Positions 55,396 through 64,000 of a stretch of 64,000 nt of DNA are shown here, piece after piece. How positions within the stretch are numbered: position 1 is the first letter of the stretch; each line of letters begins with the position of its first letter. The notes below the pieces were generated by a model, which was given only the letters and a program-made list of their open reading frames with translations, searched no databases and had not been told where the DNA came from. Made by a program: the position numbers and the translations under genes. The stretch spans positions 1 to 64,000 of the forward strand of contig CADAPC010000037.1 of NCBI GenBank assembly GCA_902789725.1. The letters are read 5' to 3'. The stretch is from an uncultured Bacteroidales bacterium. Its GTDB lineage: Bacteria; Bacteroidota; Bacteroidia; Bacteroidales; Bacteroidaceae.

Positions 55396-58191
55396 ATGGC
55401 TTATGCCATTGCGGCAATTAATACAACACGAACACATCACATGCAGAGTTTAAAGATTATTGCTGCAATCTTTTGCAGCACCAACAAAGGCCTCGACATC
55501 ATGGGTAGGTACTTCCCACAGGTGTACGAGTATGCGGGCACAAAGAAGAAATTCCGCATTCGCAAAAACGACAAGAACCCCTCAGCGTGCCTTACCCTCG
55601 TTCAGGGTAAGGACGGAACAGAAAAGTGGCAGCTCACCGACTATGGTGATCCTTATTACTCTAAAGGAAGGGACGGTATAGATGTCTTCACTCACGAAGA
55701 ACGCATTGACAGCATGAAAGAGGCGATACAGCGCCTCTGTCAAATGTATAATATAAATAATGTGGAAAGCACTATGCAAGAAAGGACTGAATGGTTGCCC
55801 GCACTGGAGGGCCAGATAGAAGGAGAATTCAGATATGCTGAGAAGCCTTTCACCCAGCGAGAGCTGAAATTCCTCGCGCCCAATGGCCTAACAGCGGAAA
55901 TGTGCAAGGATTTGGGGTATCACTCTGCGGAATACATAGAGCGTGTTGTAAATACGAAGAACGGGCTGATGCGTGTGCAGAACTACAGTGACGAATCGCA
56001 TCCCATCTTCGTCAAGGTGTCCTCGTACCTTGAGGAAGGTGGAGAAGAAAAGAAATTCTTTAAAATTTACCGTCCCAAAACCATCGACAAGCAGTACAAG
56101 TTCTCTTATAGTGGGCAAAAGCCAACCGACTACATCAACGGTGCCGCAGAGCTGAAGAAAGCCTTTATTGATAATGGCAAGCAGAAATTGGAATGCGCCG
56201 TGATAGTGAGCGGTGAGCGCGATGCCCTGTGTGTGAAAGCATGGGGGTATCACCCCCTGTGGTTCAACAGCGAGACAAGCGGCCGCAATCCTGCTGCCAT
56301 CAAGCAGCTCTATCAGTATGTGAAAGTTCTATTTTATATCCCAGACATAGACATGACTGGTTTAGAATCTGCTCGCCAGCTGCAGTTGCAGATTCTCTCC
56401 TTGCAGACGGTGTACCTGCCGAAGGACATGCTGCAAAGTCAAGGCGACCAAGGCAAGCCGATGAAGGATCTGCGCGACTGGGCTGGACTTCACCCCGCAA
56501 GGCGCGACTTCGAGAACTTGCTGAACGGTGCTTGCTCGCTGCAGCTGTGGCAGGAGGCCAAGGGCAAGGTGTCCCCATCCTTCCGTGCCCTGAAGAATGC
56601 GCTGAGTATGGTGGGTGGCTTTTACCAGATAGTGGGCGATGCCGACACCCCCAACCGTTTGGTGCATGTGGACGAGCAAGGCATCGTCGAACATGTGAAG
56701 GTGGAGCAGATAAAGAATTGGCTCACGGAAACTTGCCCTAACATTCTACAACTGCCAGCTGAGGTGCGCGAAATGTTCAATAACCCTAAAATCATCACAA
56801 ATCAAGCCCTACTGAACTTGAAGAACTTTGACGGTAATTATACCCTGAGCGGGCCCGACTACCAGATTCATGCCTTTAGGAACGGCGCTTACAAGGTCAC
56901 CAAAGATGGCATCACTCTGCTTGACCTGAAAGACCGCCCCAATTTCTGGAAAAAGCAAGTGGCAGATTTCCACTTCACTCAGCTCCCCCCTTTCTTCAAA
57001 TACACCATTGACTGCGATGAGCATGGACACCTAAAGGGGACAGTGGAACTGCTCAACACCGAGTGCAATGCCCTCAGATTTGTAGCGAACAGTAGCCGGC
57101 TACATTGGCAAAAGGAAATAGACTATGACCATGCTGCAGCAGAAGAGCTGAAGGCATGGAGACAGCAGCCCCCCATGCTGGATTCCCCCCAATTGTCGGC
57201 TCATGAATGCCGTGAACAAATGGATTGCTTCCTGAATAAAATATATGGAATAGGCGAGCTCATGCACTCTTACCGGTCTCCCTCGCGTGCCCGTGCCGTC
57301 ATGGCCATAGACAATATGGTAGGCGAAACTGTCCATCAAGCCAACGGTCGCACAGGTAAAAGTTTCATCGCTGACGCTTTATTACCCATGGCGGGCAAGA
57401 ATGTGAAGAAGATACCAGCAAGAAGTTTGTCGGAAAACGGACTGCGCTTCATTTTTGGTGGTGTTGATGAAGATACAGACATCGTGTTGTTGGATGACTG
57501 TGGCACTGAGGTCGAATTCGCATGGTTCTATCCATCCATTACGCAGGGCCTTCAAATCGAGCGGAAGTGTGTCCAGGCCTATACCCTACCTTTTGAAGAG
57601 TCACCTAAATTGGCCTTCACTACCAACGGTGTGCCATCGGACGATGACCCCTCAACACGCGACCGATTCATTATCACTACTTTTTCAGACTTCTACCATG
57701 CTGATGGCAGTGACTACAAGGAGCGTTGGAGCATCAAGGATGATTGCGGCATGGACATTGGCAAGTCCGACTATCCTGAGGAAGAACGCAACAAGGATGT
57801 CAATTTCCTTCTTCAATGTGAGCAATTCTACCTACGCTGCATCAGCTTGACCGACTCACCCTACATGGCTCCTGAGGGCAATCTCGTTCAGCGCCGTGCG
57901 CAACAGGAATGCGGGGAAAATCTGGAATTTTATATGAATGAATATTTTGGTGATGAGAATCATTTTAATCGCGATATAAGTTATAACGAATTTTATAATT
58001 GGTTTGTAAATAATATGCCCCAAAAACATCTGCCACCAGCTTATAAAGTGAACAAAAGCGTCAAGAAATACTGCAAAGCCCACAACATCATTGCCATTCC
58101 GCCTGAAAAGTGGACTGACCACAAGCGGAAAGAAATCAAAAGAAACAACATTCGATATTACTGTTTTAAGCGCACTCTTTGTAAGGAATAA
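55396..58191 (+). CDS. Toprim primase - SF3 helicase, replication protein
   Basis: A 931-aa replication-type protein. The N-terminus (about 35-110) resembles a DnaG zinc-finger-like start that has lost its cysteines (KFRIRKNDKNPSACL ... LTDYGDP). A Toprim domain follows with VSGERDAL (Glu274) and PDIDMTG (Asp317, Asp319). The C-terminal half is an SF3-like helicase: Walker A ANGRTGKS (Lys655), Walker B DIVLLDDCG (about 695-703), FTTNG (motif C) and STRDRF (arginine finger). Such proteins drive phage, plasmid or satellite replication. No integrase or capsid gene is near. Starts at 55396 or, perhaps better, Met16 at 55441. Confidence 0.82.
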   Translation: MAYAIAAINTTRTHHMQSLKIIAAIFCSTNKGLDIMGRYFPQVYEYAGTKKKFRIRKNDKNPSACLTLVQGKDGTEKWQLTDYGDPYYSKGRDGIDVFTHEERIDSMKEAIQRLCQMYNINNVESTMQERTEWLPALEGQIEGEFRYAEKPFTQRELKFLAPNGLTAEMCKDLGYHSAEYIERVVNTKNGLMRVQNYSDESHPIFVKVSSYLEEGGEEKKFFKIYRPKTIDKQYKFSYSGQKPTDYINGAAELKKAFIDNGKQKLECAVIVSGERDALCVKAWGYHPLWFNSETSGRNPAAIKQLYQYVKVLFYIPDIDMTGLESARQLQLQILSLQTVYLPKDMLQSQGDQGKPMKDLRDWAGLHPARRDFENLLNGACSLQLWQEAKGKVSPSFRALKNALSMVGGFYQIVGDADTPNRLVHVDEQGIVEHVKVEQIKNWLTETCPNILQLPAEVREMFNNPKIITNQALLNLKNFDGNYTLSGPDYQIHAFRNGAYKVTKDGITLLDLKDRPNFWKKQVADFHFTQLPPFFKYTIDCDEHGHLKGTVELLNTECNALRFVANSSRLHWQKEIDYDHAAAEELKAWRQQPPMLDSPQLSAHECREQMDCFLNKIYGIGELMHSYRSPSRARAVMAIDNMVGETVHQANGRTGKSFIADALLPMAGKNVKKIPARSLSENGLRFIFGGVDEDTDIVLLDDCGTEVEFAWFYPSITQGLQIERKCVQAYTLPFEESPKLAFTTNGVPSDDDPSTRDRFIITTFSDFYHADGSDYKERWSIKDDCGMDIGKSDYPEEERNKDVNFLLQCEQFYLRCISLTDSPYMAPEGNLVQRRAQQECGENLEFYMNEYFGDENHFNRDISYNEFYNWFVNNMPQKHLPPAYKVNKSVKKYCKAHNIIAIPPEKWTDHKRKEIKRNNIRYYCFKRTLCKE

Positions 58192-58226
58192 TGTTAATCA
58201 AGCTTTTTTTCATCCACGAACCTTTT

Positions 58227-58240
58227 TGTACGGCCGTACA
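58227..58240. promoter_or_regulatory. 14-bp perfect palindrome
   Basis: tgtacggccgtaca is a perfect palindrome in the gap between the primase-helicase and the C10 protease, about 116 bases before the protease promoter. It could be a protein-binding site; no further evidence. Confidence 0.3.
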
Positions 58241-58355
58241 TACAACCAGAAGTCATTTGCCCACTACGGCATTACCGAATTTGGTGAAATGAGGTGTTAA
58301 ACAGAACTTTCCCCCAAAAAATGACGGAAAAGCTCGCCTTTTTCGTCTGCTTTGC

Positions 58356-58386
58356 TTTGACATTATTGGAGAAAAGCGTACCTTTG
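58356..58386 (+). promoter_or_regulatory. consensus promoter for protease operon
   Basis: TTTG (58356-58359), exactly 19 bases, then TACCTTTG (58379-58386). The protease ATG is 30 bases downstream. It would serve the C10, C14 and FISUMP-like genes. Confidence 0.8.
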
Positions 58387-58416
58387 CACCACCAACCCAT
58401 TAAGAACTATCGTGAT

Positions 58417-60099
58417 ATGAAAAAATTGACACTATTTACGGCCCTTGCCTTTGCCGCATGCTCATTGGCGCATGCACAGGACACCCATGTGGTCAATGTG
58501 AAAGACGCCCTTGGCTCGGCCGTGGGATTCCTGCCCCTGCGCCGTGGCGGTGAGAACAAGGAACCCGAACTGGCTCATGTGGAGAAAAACGCGCAGGACG
58601 ATCATCCCTACTACTACATCTTCAACCGTGGAAACAACGAGGGATTCATCATTGTGAGTGCCGACAGCCGAACGAAAAAAATCCTGGCCTACAGCAATGA
58701 AGGACACTTCGACATGGATGCCCTCGCTCCTGAAATGAAGGCTTGGCTGGGAGGCTACACCGAAGCCATGGACGACCTCAACCTCACCCCCGACTCGCTG
58801 CTGAAGAAGATGCAGGAAGGGCCACTGATGAAGGCTGTGCACGACGACTCCCATTTTGCTCCCGAGGTGAAGCCGCTGCTGGGCGACATCTGCTATGCAC
58901 AGACATTCCCCTACAATGCCAAGTGCCCCAACAAAAGCCTCACAGGATGTGTGGCCACCGGCGCGGTACAAATCATGCGCTTCTTCGAATACCCCAAGAC
59001 CCCCTCGGGAAAGACCCACAGCTACGACAACGAGGGAGAGACCGTGAGCTGCACCTTCAACACCCCCTACGACTGGCAGAACATGCTCAGCACCTACACC
59101 AAGACGGGCGGTAACGAGGCACAGAACGCGGCCATCAGTCAGCTCATGTTCGATGCCGGAGCTGCCTGCAACATGGAGTACTCCCCTTCTGGCTCGAGTG
59201 CAAGCCGCATCGACATGGCGCAGGCGCTGGTGGAATATTTCGGCTATGGAAATAACATGATCAATTTCCGCCGCGATGCCTTCACACCCGATGACTTTGT
59301 CTATTACCTGAAGCGCGAACTCAACGAGGGACGCCCCGTGCTGATGGGCGGTACGGACGAAGATGACTACGGCCACTGCTTCGTGTGCGACGGCTATGAC
59401 ACCAACGGACTTTTCCACTTCAACTGGGGATGGAACGGAATGAGCAACGGATATTTCGAAATCACCAACCTCTCTCCTCCACGTCCGGGCAGCAAAACCG
59501 GAGCCGTGGAAAACTACAACGAGAACGTGACCTTCATCGGCGGCATTCAGCCCCCCACAGCCTCCAATAGCGGAAAAATGAGCGTGCTGAGCATGCACGG
59601 ACTACAAACCTCGCCTACAGGCAAGAAAGGTGGCAGAATATCGGTGAAACTGGACCGAGTGAGGAACTGCACCATCGGCAACTTCAACGGCAAGTTTGGC
59701 GTGGCACTCTACAAGGACGGCGAAATGGTCAGGACGCTCGAGGTGATTGACGCATCGCTCACCCCCACCCGCTCCTACCTGAAGCCGGAGTTCAACCCTA
59801 TTCTGCCAAACAACCTCTCGGGACAAGACTATCAGTTGGTGATGGTGAGCAAGGCCAACGACGACACCCAGTGGCGTCCTATCCTCACCTCGGAAGCAGG
59901 CTGCATAGACCTTGAAGTGAAGGGCGACAACGTGACGCTGAAACTCAACAACTTCGACCGCTACATTGACTTGGGCGACCAGACGGCAACGGCTGCTGGC
60001 AAGAAAGACAAAAAGGACAAGAAGGAGAAGAAAGAACTGGGCAAGAGCGTGACCACCGGGCTGGGCGATGTGGAAGCCGATGACTTCTACGGGAACTGA
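58417..60099 (+). CDS. C10 cysteine protease (streptopain-like)
   Basis: A 560-aa secreted protease. I use the Met at 58417: it starts a good signal peptide (MKKLTLFTALAFAACSLAHA), and the promoter lies just upstream, inside the longer frame. A propeptide with a Spi-like inhibitory fold (HVVNVKDALGSAVGFLP, YYIFNRGNNEGFIIVSAD) precedes the catalytic domain. Catalytic Cys178 is in TGCVATGAVQIM and His320 in DDYGHCFVCDGY; FNWGWNGMSNGYFEI matches SpeB. The C-terminal 200 residues are a beta domain ending in a Lys-rich stretch (KKDKKDKKEKK). Relatives include streptopain and interpain A of Prevotella. Confidence 0.93.
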   Translation: MKKLTLFTALAFAACSLAHAQDTHVVNVKDALGSAVGFLPLRRGGENKEPELAHVEKNAQDDHPYYYIFNRGNNEGFIIVSADSRTKKILAYSNEGHFDMDALAPEMKAWLGGYTEAMDDLNLTPDSLLKKMQEGPLMKAVHDDSHFAPEVKPLLGDICYAQTFPYNAKCPNKSLTGCVATGAVQIMRFFEYPKTPSGKTHSYDNEGETVSCTFNTPYDWQNMLSTYTKTGGNEAQNAAISQLMFDAGAACNMEYSPSGSSASRIDMAQALVEYFGYGNNMINFRRDAFTPDDFVYYLKRELNEGRPVLMGGTDEDDYGHCFVCDGYDTNGLFHFNWGWNGMSNGYFEITNLSPPRPGSKTGAVENYNENVTFIGGIQPPTASNSGKMSVLSMHGLQTSPTGKKGGRISVKLDRVRNCTIGNFNGKFGVALYKDGEMVRTLEVIDASLTPTRSYLKPEFNPILPNNLSGQDYQLVMVSKANDDTQWRPILTSEAGCIDLEVKGDNVTLKLNNFDRYIDLGDQTATAAGKKDKKDKKEKKELGKSVTTGLGDVEADDFYGN

Positions 60100-60161
60100 C
60101 CTCAAGCAACGGAATAGCCCCGAAACTAAATGACCATTAAAATCAGACAAACAGACTCACT

Positions 60162-61454
60162 ATGAGACGAACGGCACTTACCCTCATCATGCTGCTGGCA
60201 GTCTTCGCCGCACATGCACAGACATTCTACGAACTGCAATTCACCCACCCCCTGGATGGGAAGAAATACCTGGGACTGCTGACCTACTTCAGCGACGAAC
60301 GCTGCAAAATGCGCCTTGTCAGGGCCGACGAAGGGGCGAAAGGAAAGGTGTGGGAATCGGACTACACAAAAACCACAGACCCCTGGAGCAAGGAACAAGC
60401 CATGGGCATGATGTACTACCGCCCCAAGGATGCGCGCTCCATGCCCATGCTGTTGTGGTACTGGCGCGACTTCCGCGGCGAAGACATGTCGCCAGAACCG
60501 CAAATCTGCTATGACGAGCTGAACCAAAGCGACTTTTTCAACGCCACCAGTTTTAAGGAGATACAACTCTCCAACCTCACGGCCGCTTATCTTGGTAAGT
60601 TCTACCAAACCAACGAGACCGACTACAAGGCACTTTTAGCCGCAGCGAAGAAGGCTGGGGCACAGAACCAGACGGAGGTGACGGGCAAGGGTGCCAACAC
60701 CCCCACCCTGCGTCTGCTCATGGTGGCCAACACCGAGGTGAACGACATCGGCATAGCCTGTCAGCAAGACATCAAGAACGTGACCAATGAATTTCGCAAC
60801 ATAGCCCGCGTGCTGGAAATCCCTTACGAACAGACCATCGTGAGCGAAACCGCCTTTAGCAAATCCAACGTGGCCAAAGCCGTGGAGGACTTCAAGCCAG
60901 GCAAGGATGACATAGCCGTGTTTGTCTATTCGGGGCACGGATTCCGCTTCCAGGACCAAAAGGACTACTTCCCTTGCATCGACCTCTCACCCACAGCCTA
61001 CGACAAGGCTGTGGAGAATTATGCCACCATGACCGACATCTACAACGCCATCACCCAAAAGGGTGCGCGGCTCAACATTGTGCTGAGCGACTGCTGCAAC
61101 ACAAAGGTGGGTTACGAGGCTCCGGCCGTGAGTGTCAACACCCTCTTCTCACGTGCCTCACGCAGTCTCGACACCGACAAACTGCGCAACCTCTTTCTGG
61201 GGCAAGGCGGCAATGTGTGGGCCACAGCTGCCAGCCCGGGCGAGGCATCGTGGTGCAGCGTGAAGGGCGGCTTCTTCCTGCTCAGTTTCATCGAAAGCTT
61301 GCGCTACCAAATCAGCTCACTCACTGAGGAGAAACCCTCATGGGAGGGACTGATTAATCTGGCCATTGACGAGGCGCGGAAGAAGACCAACGGTAATGGA
61401 GTGCCACAAGAACAAAACGGTGTGAAACAAGTGAGAACCAAAAGCATAAAATAA
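60162..61454 (+). CDS. secreted caspase-like protease (C14)
   Basis: A 430-aa exported protein with a signal peptide (TLIMLLAVFAAHAQ) and a caspase/metacaspase domain over about 180-400. Catalytic His259 is in VFVYSGHGFRF, and the Cys is most likely Cys312 in LSDCCNTKVGYEA. The N-terminal 150 residues (FTHPLDGKKYLGLLTYFSDE) look like a separate beta domain. The natural substrate is unknown. It lies 62 bases after the C10 protease and 12 before the next gene, implying co-expression. Confidence 0.88.
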   Translation: MRRTALTLIMLLAVFAAHAQTFYELQFTHPLDGKKYLGLLTYFSDERCKMRLVRADEGAKGKVWESDYTKTTDPWSKEQAMGMMYYRPKDARSMPMLLWYWRDFRGEDMSPEPQICYDELNQSDFFNATSFKEIQLSNLTAAYLGKFYQTNETDYKALLAAAKKAGAQNQTEVTGKGANTPTLRLLMVANTEVNDIGIACQQDIKNVTNEFRNIARVLEIPYEQTIVSETAFSKSNVAKAVEDFKPGKDDIAVFVYSGHGFRFQDQKDYFPCIDLSPTAYDKAVENYATMTDIYNAITQKGARLNIVLSDCCNTKVGYEAPAVSVNTLFSRASRSLDTDKLRNLFLGQGGNVWATAASPGEASWCSVKGGFFLLSFIESLRYQISSLTEEKPSWEGLINLAIDEARKKTNGNGVPQEQNGVKQVRTKSIK

Positions 61455-61466
61455 TTTGTCACAACT

Positions 61467-62183
61467 ATGAAACAACTAAGCTACATACTCCTGGCTTGCG
61501 CTCTCTGCGCACTCACCGCCCTGCCAGCTCAGGCACAGCAGAAAGCCACGAACACCACCGACCGCTACACACCCAAAGCCATCGACCTCGGACTGCCCAG
61601 CGGCACCTTGTGGGCCGACCGCAACATGGGCATCACCAGCAGCCCCACCGACTTTGGCGTCTATTACAGTTGGGGAAGCATCTACTCATCCGACGAGGAC
61701 GACCTGCTGCCCTACGACCAGCGCGGCTTCTCGTGGCGCACCTACCGATTCGGCAAAAGTGCCAAGACACTCACTAAATACTGTACCGACGCCACCTTTG
61801 GCACGAAGGACGGAAAAACACAACTGGAACCCGACGACGACGCTGCCACGGCATACGCTAAGAACCACCGCACGCCCATCTGGGATGCGCAATGGCACAT
61901 ACCCACCGCCAAGGAGTTTGAGGAACTGATGGAGAAATGCAACTGGACTTGGACTGATGGGGGCTACAAAGTGACAGGACCTAACGGCAACTCCATCTTC
62001 CTGCCTGCCGCCGGCATGGCCAAGATGCACCTCAGCGGCATGGGCCAGTACTGGACCTCTACCTTGTGTGCCGACTTCCCTTGCTATGCCTACGCTGTAA
62101 TCATCTGCGACGAATTTGCGACATGGAACAATGCCAGCCGCAGTCTTGGCTTGTCGGTCCGTCCTGTGAAGAAAAAGAAATAA
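61467..62183 (+). CDS. secreted FISUMP-like domain protein
   Basis: A 238-aa exported protein (signal peptide MKQLSYILLACALCALTALP to AQAQ). The body has AIDLGLPSGTLWADRNMGIT (about 39-58), then YYSWG, and WHIPTAKEFEELMEKCNW (about 143), then YWTSTL and SVRPVKKKK. This is the pattern of the Fibrobacter major paralogous (FISUMP)/C-type-lectin-like repeats frequent in Bacteroidales secreted proteins. Role unknown; as the third gene of the protease operon it could bind the same surface or substrate. Confidence 0.85.
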   Translation: MKQLSYILLACALCALTALPAQAQQKATNTTDRYTPKAIDLGLPSGTLWADRNMGITSSPTDFGVYYSWGSIYSSDEDDLLPYDQRGFSWRTYRFGKSAKTLTKYCTDATFGTKDGKTQLEPDDDAATAYAKNHRTPIWDAQWHIPTAKEFEELMEKCNWTWTDGGYKVTGPNGNSIFLPAAGMAKMHLSGMGQYWTSTLCADFPCYAYAVIICDEFATWNNASRSLGLSVRPVKKKK

Positions 62184-62200
62184 TGCCGACAACCCGAAAA

Positions 62201-62243
62201 GAAATGGCTGAACCAAGGTGGAGGTTCAGCCATTTCTTTTTTT
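62201..62243 (+). terminator. terminator of protease operon
   Basis: gaaatggctgaacc (62201-62214) and ggttcagccatttc (62223-62236) form a perfect 14-bp stem with an 8-base loop, followed by ttttttt. It ends the three-gene operon. Confidence 0.92.
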
Positions 62244-62346
62244 CTAAACGCTGTGGCTTCTGAATCAGTTCAACACATTTTATGTGAATAAAATAGAAAA
62301 AAGGAAAGAAAAGGGAACGGATGAGCCAATTTTCGCTTTTTTTTCG

Positions 62347-62354
62347 TAACTTTG
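62347..62354 (+). promoter_or_regulatory. -7 box TAACTTTG for glyA
   Basis: TAACTTTG, exact TAnnTTTG match, 63 bases before the glyA start. The -33 region has only TTTTC, so it is imperfect. Confidence 0.55.
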
Positions 62355-62417
62355 CACCGTTTTTTCACAACACCCCTCACCGACAGGATGGAAAAATTAT
62401 AATAACCAACATAAAAT

Positions 62418-63698
62418 ATGGAAAGAGACAACGTTATTTTCTCTCTCATTGAGAAGGAGCATCAGCGTCAGCTGAAAGGCATCGAATTGATTGCATCGGA
62501 AAATTTTGTAAGCGACCAGGTGATGGAAGCCATGGGCAGCTACTGCACCAACAAGTATGCAGAGGGCTATCCAGGCCACCGTTACTACGGCGGTTGCCAG
62601 GTGGTGGACGAAATTGAGCAGTTGGCCATCGACCGTGCCTGTCAACTCTTCGGGGCCGAATTTGCCAATGTGCAACCCCACTCTGGTGCGCAGGCTAACG
62701 CCGCCGTGCTCCTCGCTGTGCTGAAGCCAGGCGATGTGTTCATGGGGCTGAACCTCGACCACGGTGGTCACCTCTCTCACGGTTCGCTCGTCAACACTTC
62801 GGGCATCCTCTACAAGCCCGTGGGCTACAACCTCAACAAGGAGACTGGCCGTGTCGATTACGACGAGATGGAAGCTTTGGCCAAGGAGCACAAGCCCAAA
62901 CTCATCATTGGCGGTGGTTCAGCTTATAGCCGCGAATGGGACTATGCACGCATGCGCAAGATTGCCGACGAAGTGGGTGCCCTGCTCATGATTGACATGG
63001 CTCACCCTGCAGGACTCATTGCAGCTGGCCTGTTGGAGAACCCCGTGAAGTATGCTCACATCGTCACCACAACCACCCACAAGACACTGCGTGGTCCACG
63101 TGGCGGCTTGATTCTTTTGGGTAAAGACTTCGACAATCCTTGGGGCTACAAGACTCCTAAGGGCGTAGTGAAAAAGATGTCGCAACTCATCAATTCGGCC
63201 GTGTTCCCGGGTCAGCAAGGCGGTCCGTTGGAGCATGTGATTGCTGCCAAGGCCGTGGCATTTGGCGAAGCACTGAAACCCGAATTTAAGGAATATGCCA
63301 AGCAGGTGAAGAAAAATGCTGCCGTGCTGGCCGACGAACTGACCAAGCGTGGTTTTGCCATTGTGAGCGGTGGAACGGACAACCACTCCATGCTGGTTGA
63401 CCTCCGCACCAAATATCCCGACCTGACAGGCAAGGTGGCTGAGAACGCCTTGGTGTCGGCCGACATAACCATCAATAAGAACATGGTGCCTTTCGACACT
63501 CGCTCAGCTTTCCAGACCTCAGGATTCCGCTTGGGCACACCAGCCATCACCACTCGCGGTGCAAAGGAAGACCTCATGGTGAAGATTGCTGCCTGGATTG
63601 AGGAAGTGCTCAACGACCCCGAGAACGAGGCTGTCATCAGCAAGGTGCGTGGCGAGGTGAACGAAACAATGAAGAGCTACCCCTTGTTCGCATGGTAA
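62418..63698 (+). CDS. glyA: serine hydroxymethyltransferase
   Basis: A 426-aa PLP enzyme interconverting serine and glycine and charging tetrahydrofolate with a one-carbon unit. Signatures: [20 protein letters not shown] (about 23), [19 protein letters not shown] (about 48), the [14 protein letters not shown] block, PLP Lys222 in [14 protein letters not shown], and [16 protein letters not shown]. Normal length. rlmN starts within its last codons. Confidence 0.97.
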   Translation: MERDNVIFSLIEKEHQRQLKGIELIASENFVSDQVMEAMGSYCTNKYAEGYPGHRYYGGCQVVDEIEQLAIDRACQLFGAEFANVQPHSGAQANAAVLLAVLKPGDVFMGLNLDHGGHLSHGSLVNTSGILYKPVGYNLNKETGRVDYDEMEALAKEHKPKLIIGGGSAYSREWDYARMRKIADEVGALLMIDMAHPAGLIAAGLLENPVKYAHIVTTTTHKTLRGPRGGLILLGKDFDNPWGYKTPKGVVKKMSQLINSAVFPGQQGGPLEHVIAAKAVAFGEALKPEFKEYAKQVKKNAAVLADELTKRGFAIVSGGTDNHSMLVDLRTKYPDLTGKVAENALVSADITINKNMVPFDTRSAFQTSGFRLGTPAITTRGAKEDLMVKIAAWIEEVLNDPENEAVISKVRGEVNETMKSYPLFAW

Positions 63699-64000
63699 AT
63701 ACAGAACCACATACCCTTCCCTCACCTTTACTTGGGAGGACATTGAAAGAGTTGCAGGACGTGTGCCTGCAACTCTCTATGCCTAAATTCACCGCCAAAC
63801 AGATGGCGCAATGGATATATGGCAAGCACGTGCATTCCATTGACGAAATGACCAACCTCTCCAAGGCCAACCGCGAGAAGTTGGGTTCGTTGTTTTGTGT
63901 GGGATGCACCGCTCCTGTTGAGGTGACGAAAAGCAAGGATGGGACTGTGAAGTACCTCTTCCCCACCGAAAGCGGGAAGTGGGTGGAAACGGTTTACATT
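63692..64000 (+). CDS. rlmN: 23S rRNA adenine-2503 methyltransferase RlmN (partial)
   Basis: The first 103 codons of rlmN, cut by the window edge. ATG at 63692 overlaps the glyA stop by seven bases. The N-terminal accessory domain of RlmN is clear: [40 protein letters not shown], then [20 protein letters not shown] and WVETVYI, which precedes the radical-SAM core in the family. RlmN methylates 23S rRNA A2503 and some tRNAs. Confidence 0.93.
   Translation, partial: MVNTEPHTLPSPLLGRTLKELQDVCLQLSMPKFTAKQMAQWIYGKHVHSIDEMTNLSKANREKLGSLFCVGCTAPVEVTKSKDGTVKYLFPTESGKWVETVYI

Noticed and set aside
58211..58223. ccacgaaccttt shared with the left-edge repeat
   Set aside because: Only 12 bases match and the flanking sequence differs, so chance is likely.
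58462..59598. 378-residue frame antisense to the C10 protease
   Set aside because: The sense frame has signal peptide, catalytic Cys/His and promoter; the antisense frame has none.

Overview
The window looks like chromosomal DNA of a Bacteroidales bacterium, most likely a Prevotella-type member of the Bacteroidota. The evidence is the repeated TTTG/N19-21/TAnnTTTG promoter pattern in front of many genes, near absence of strong Shine-Dalgarno sites, a eukaryote-like (GT3) glycogen synthase, a lipoprotein-type LptC, class III fructose-1,6-bisphosphatase, the trpBEGDCFA gene order and a C10 (streptopain-like) protease. No rRNA, tRNA, CRISPR array or transposase gene was found.

Layout. 1-458: a repeat-rich, apparently gene-free edge with a 38-bp inverted repeat. 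459-10536 (minus strand): envelope and housekeeping genes, namely lptC, a TPR protein, an outer-membrane protein, a DEAD-box helicase, an LptF/G permease, tgt and lon. 10861-30312 (plus strand): asnA, ligA, a glycogen block (GT3 synthase, glgP, TPR protein), ftsK-lolA, a DUF5687/ABC pair, then the sodium-pumping methylmalonyl-CoA decarboxylase locus (mce, mmdA, oadG-like, biotin carrier, beta subunit). mmdA is frame-disrupted by what looks like a 26-nt deletion. 30401-40606 (minus): a CbbX-like AAA+ ATPase, a secreted esterase, a giant TamB-like protein, ribH, a membrane TPR protein and a DUF2807 lipoprotein. 40764-43660 (plus): slyD-like, aroC, ssb, kdsA. 43873-50561 (minus): the complete tryptophan operon trpB-E-G-D-C-F-A with a leader peptide (three tandem Trp codons), a terminator and a candidate antiterminator pairing. 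50729-53604 (minus): a secreted protein and fbp. 53991-62183: an accessory segment with an HU-related protein, a divergent Toprim-SF3 primase-helicase preceded by an array of TGTGAA repeats, and a secreted protease operon (C10 protease, caspase-like C14 protease, FISUMP-like protein). 62418-64000: glyA and the start of rlmN.

Functional links. The decarboxylase locus serves the succinate-to-propionate branch. The glycogen genes are synthesis and phosphorolysis partners. LptC, the LptF/G permease, kdsA, TamB-like and LolA genes all serve the outer membrane. The best candidates for something undescribed are the primase-helicase/HU module with its iteron-like repeats and the precise layout of the trp attenuator, where the antiterminator arm overlaps the leader stop codon.
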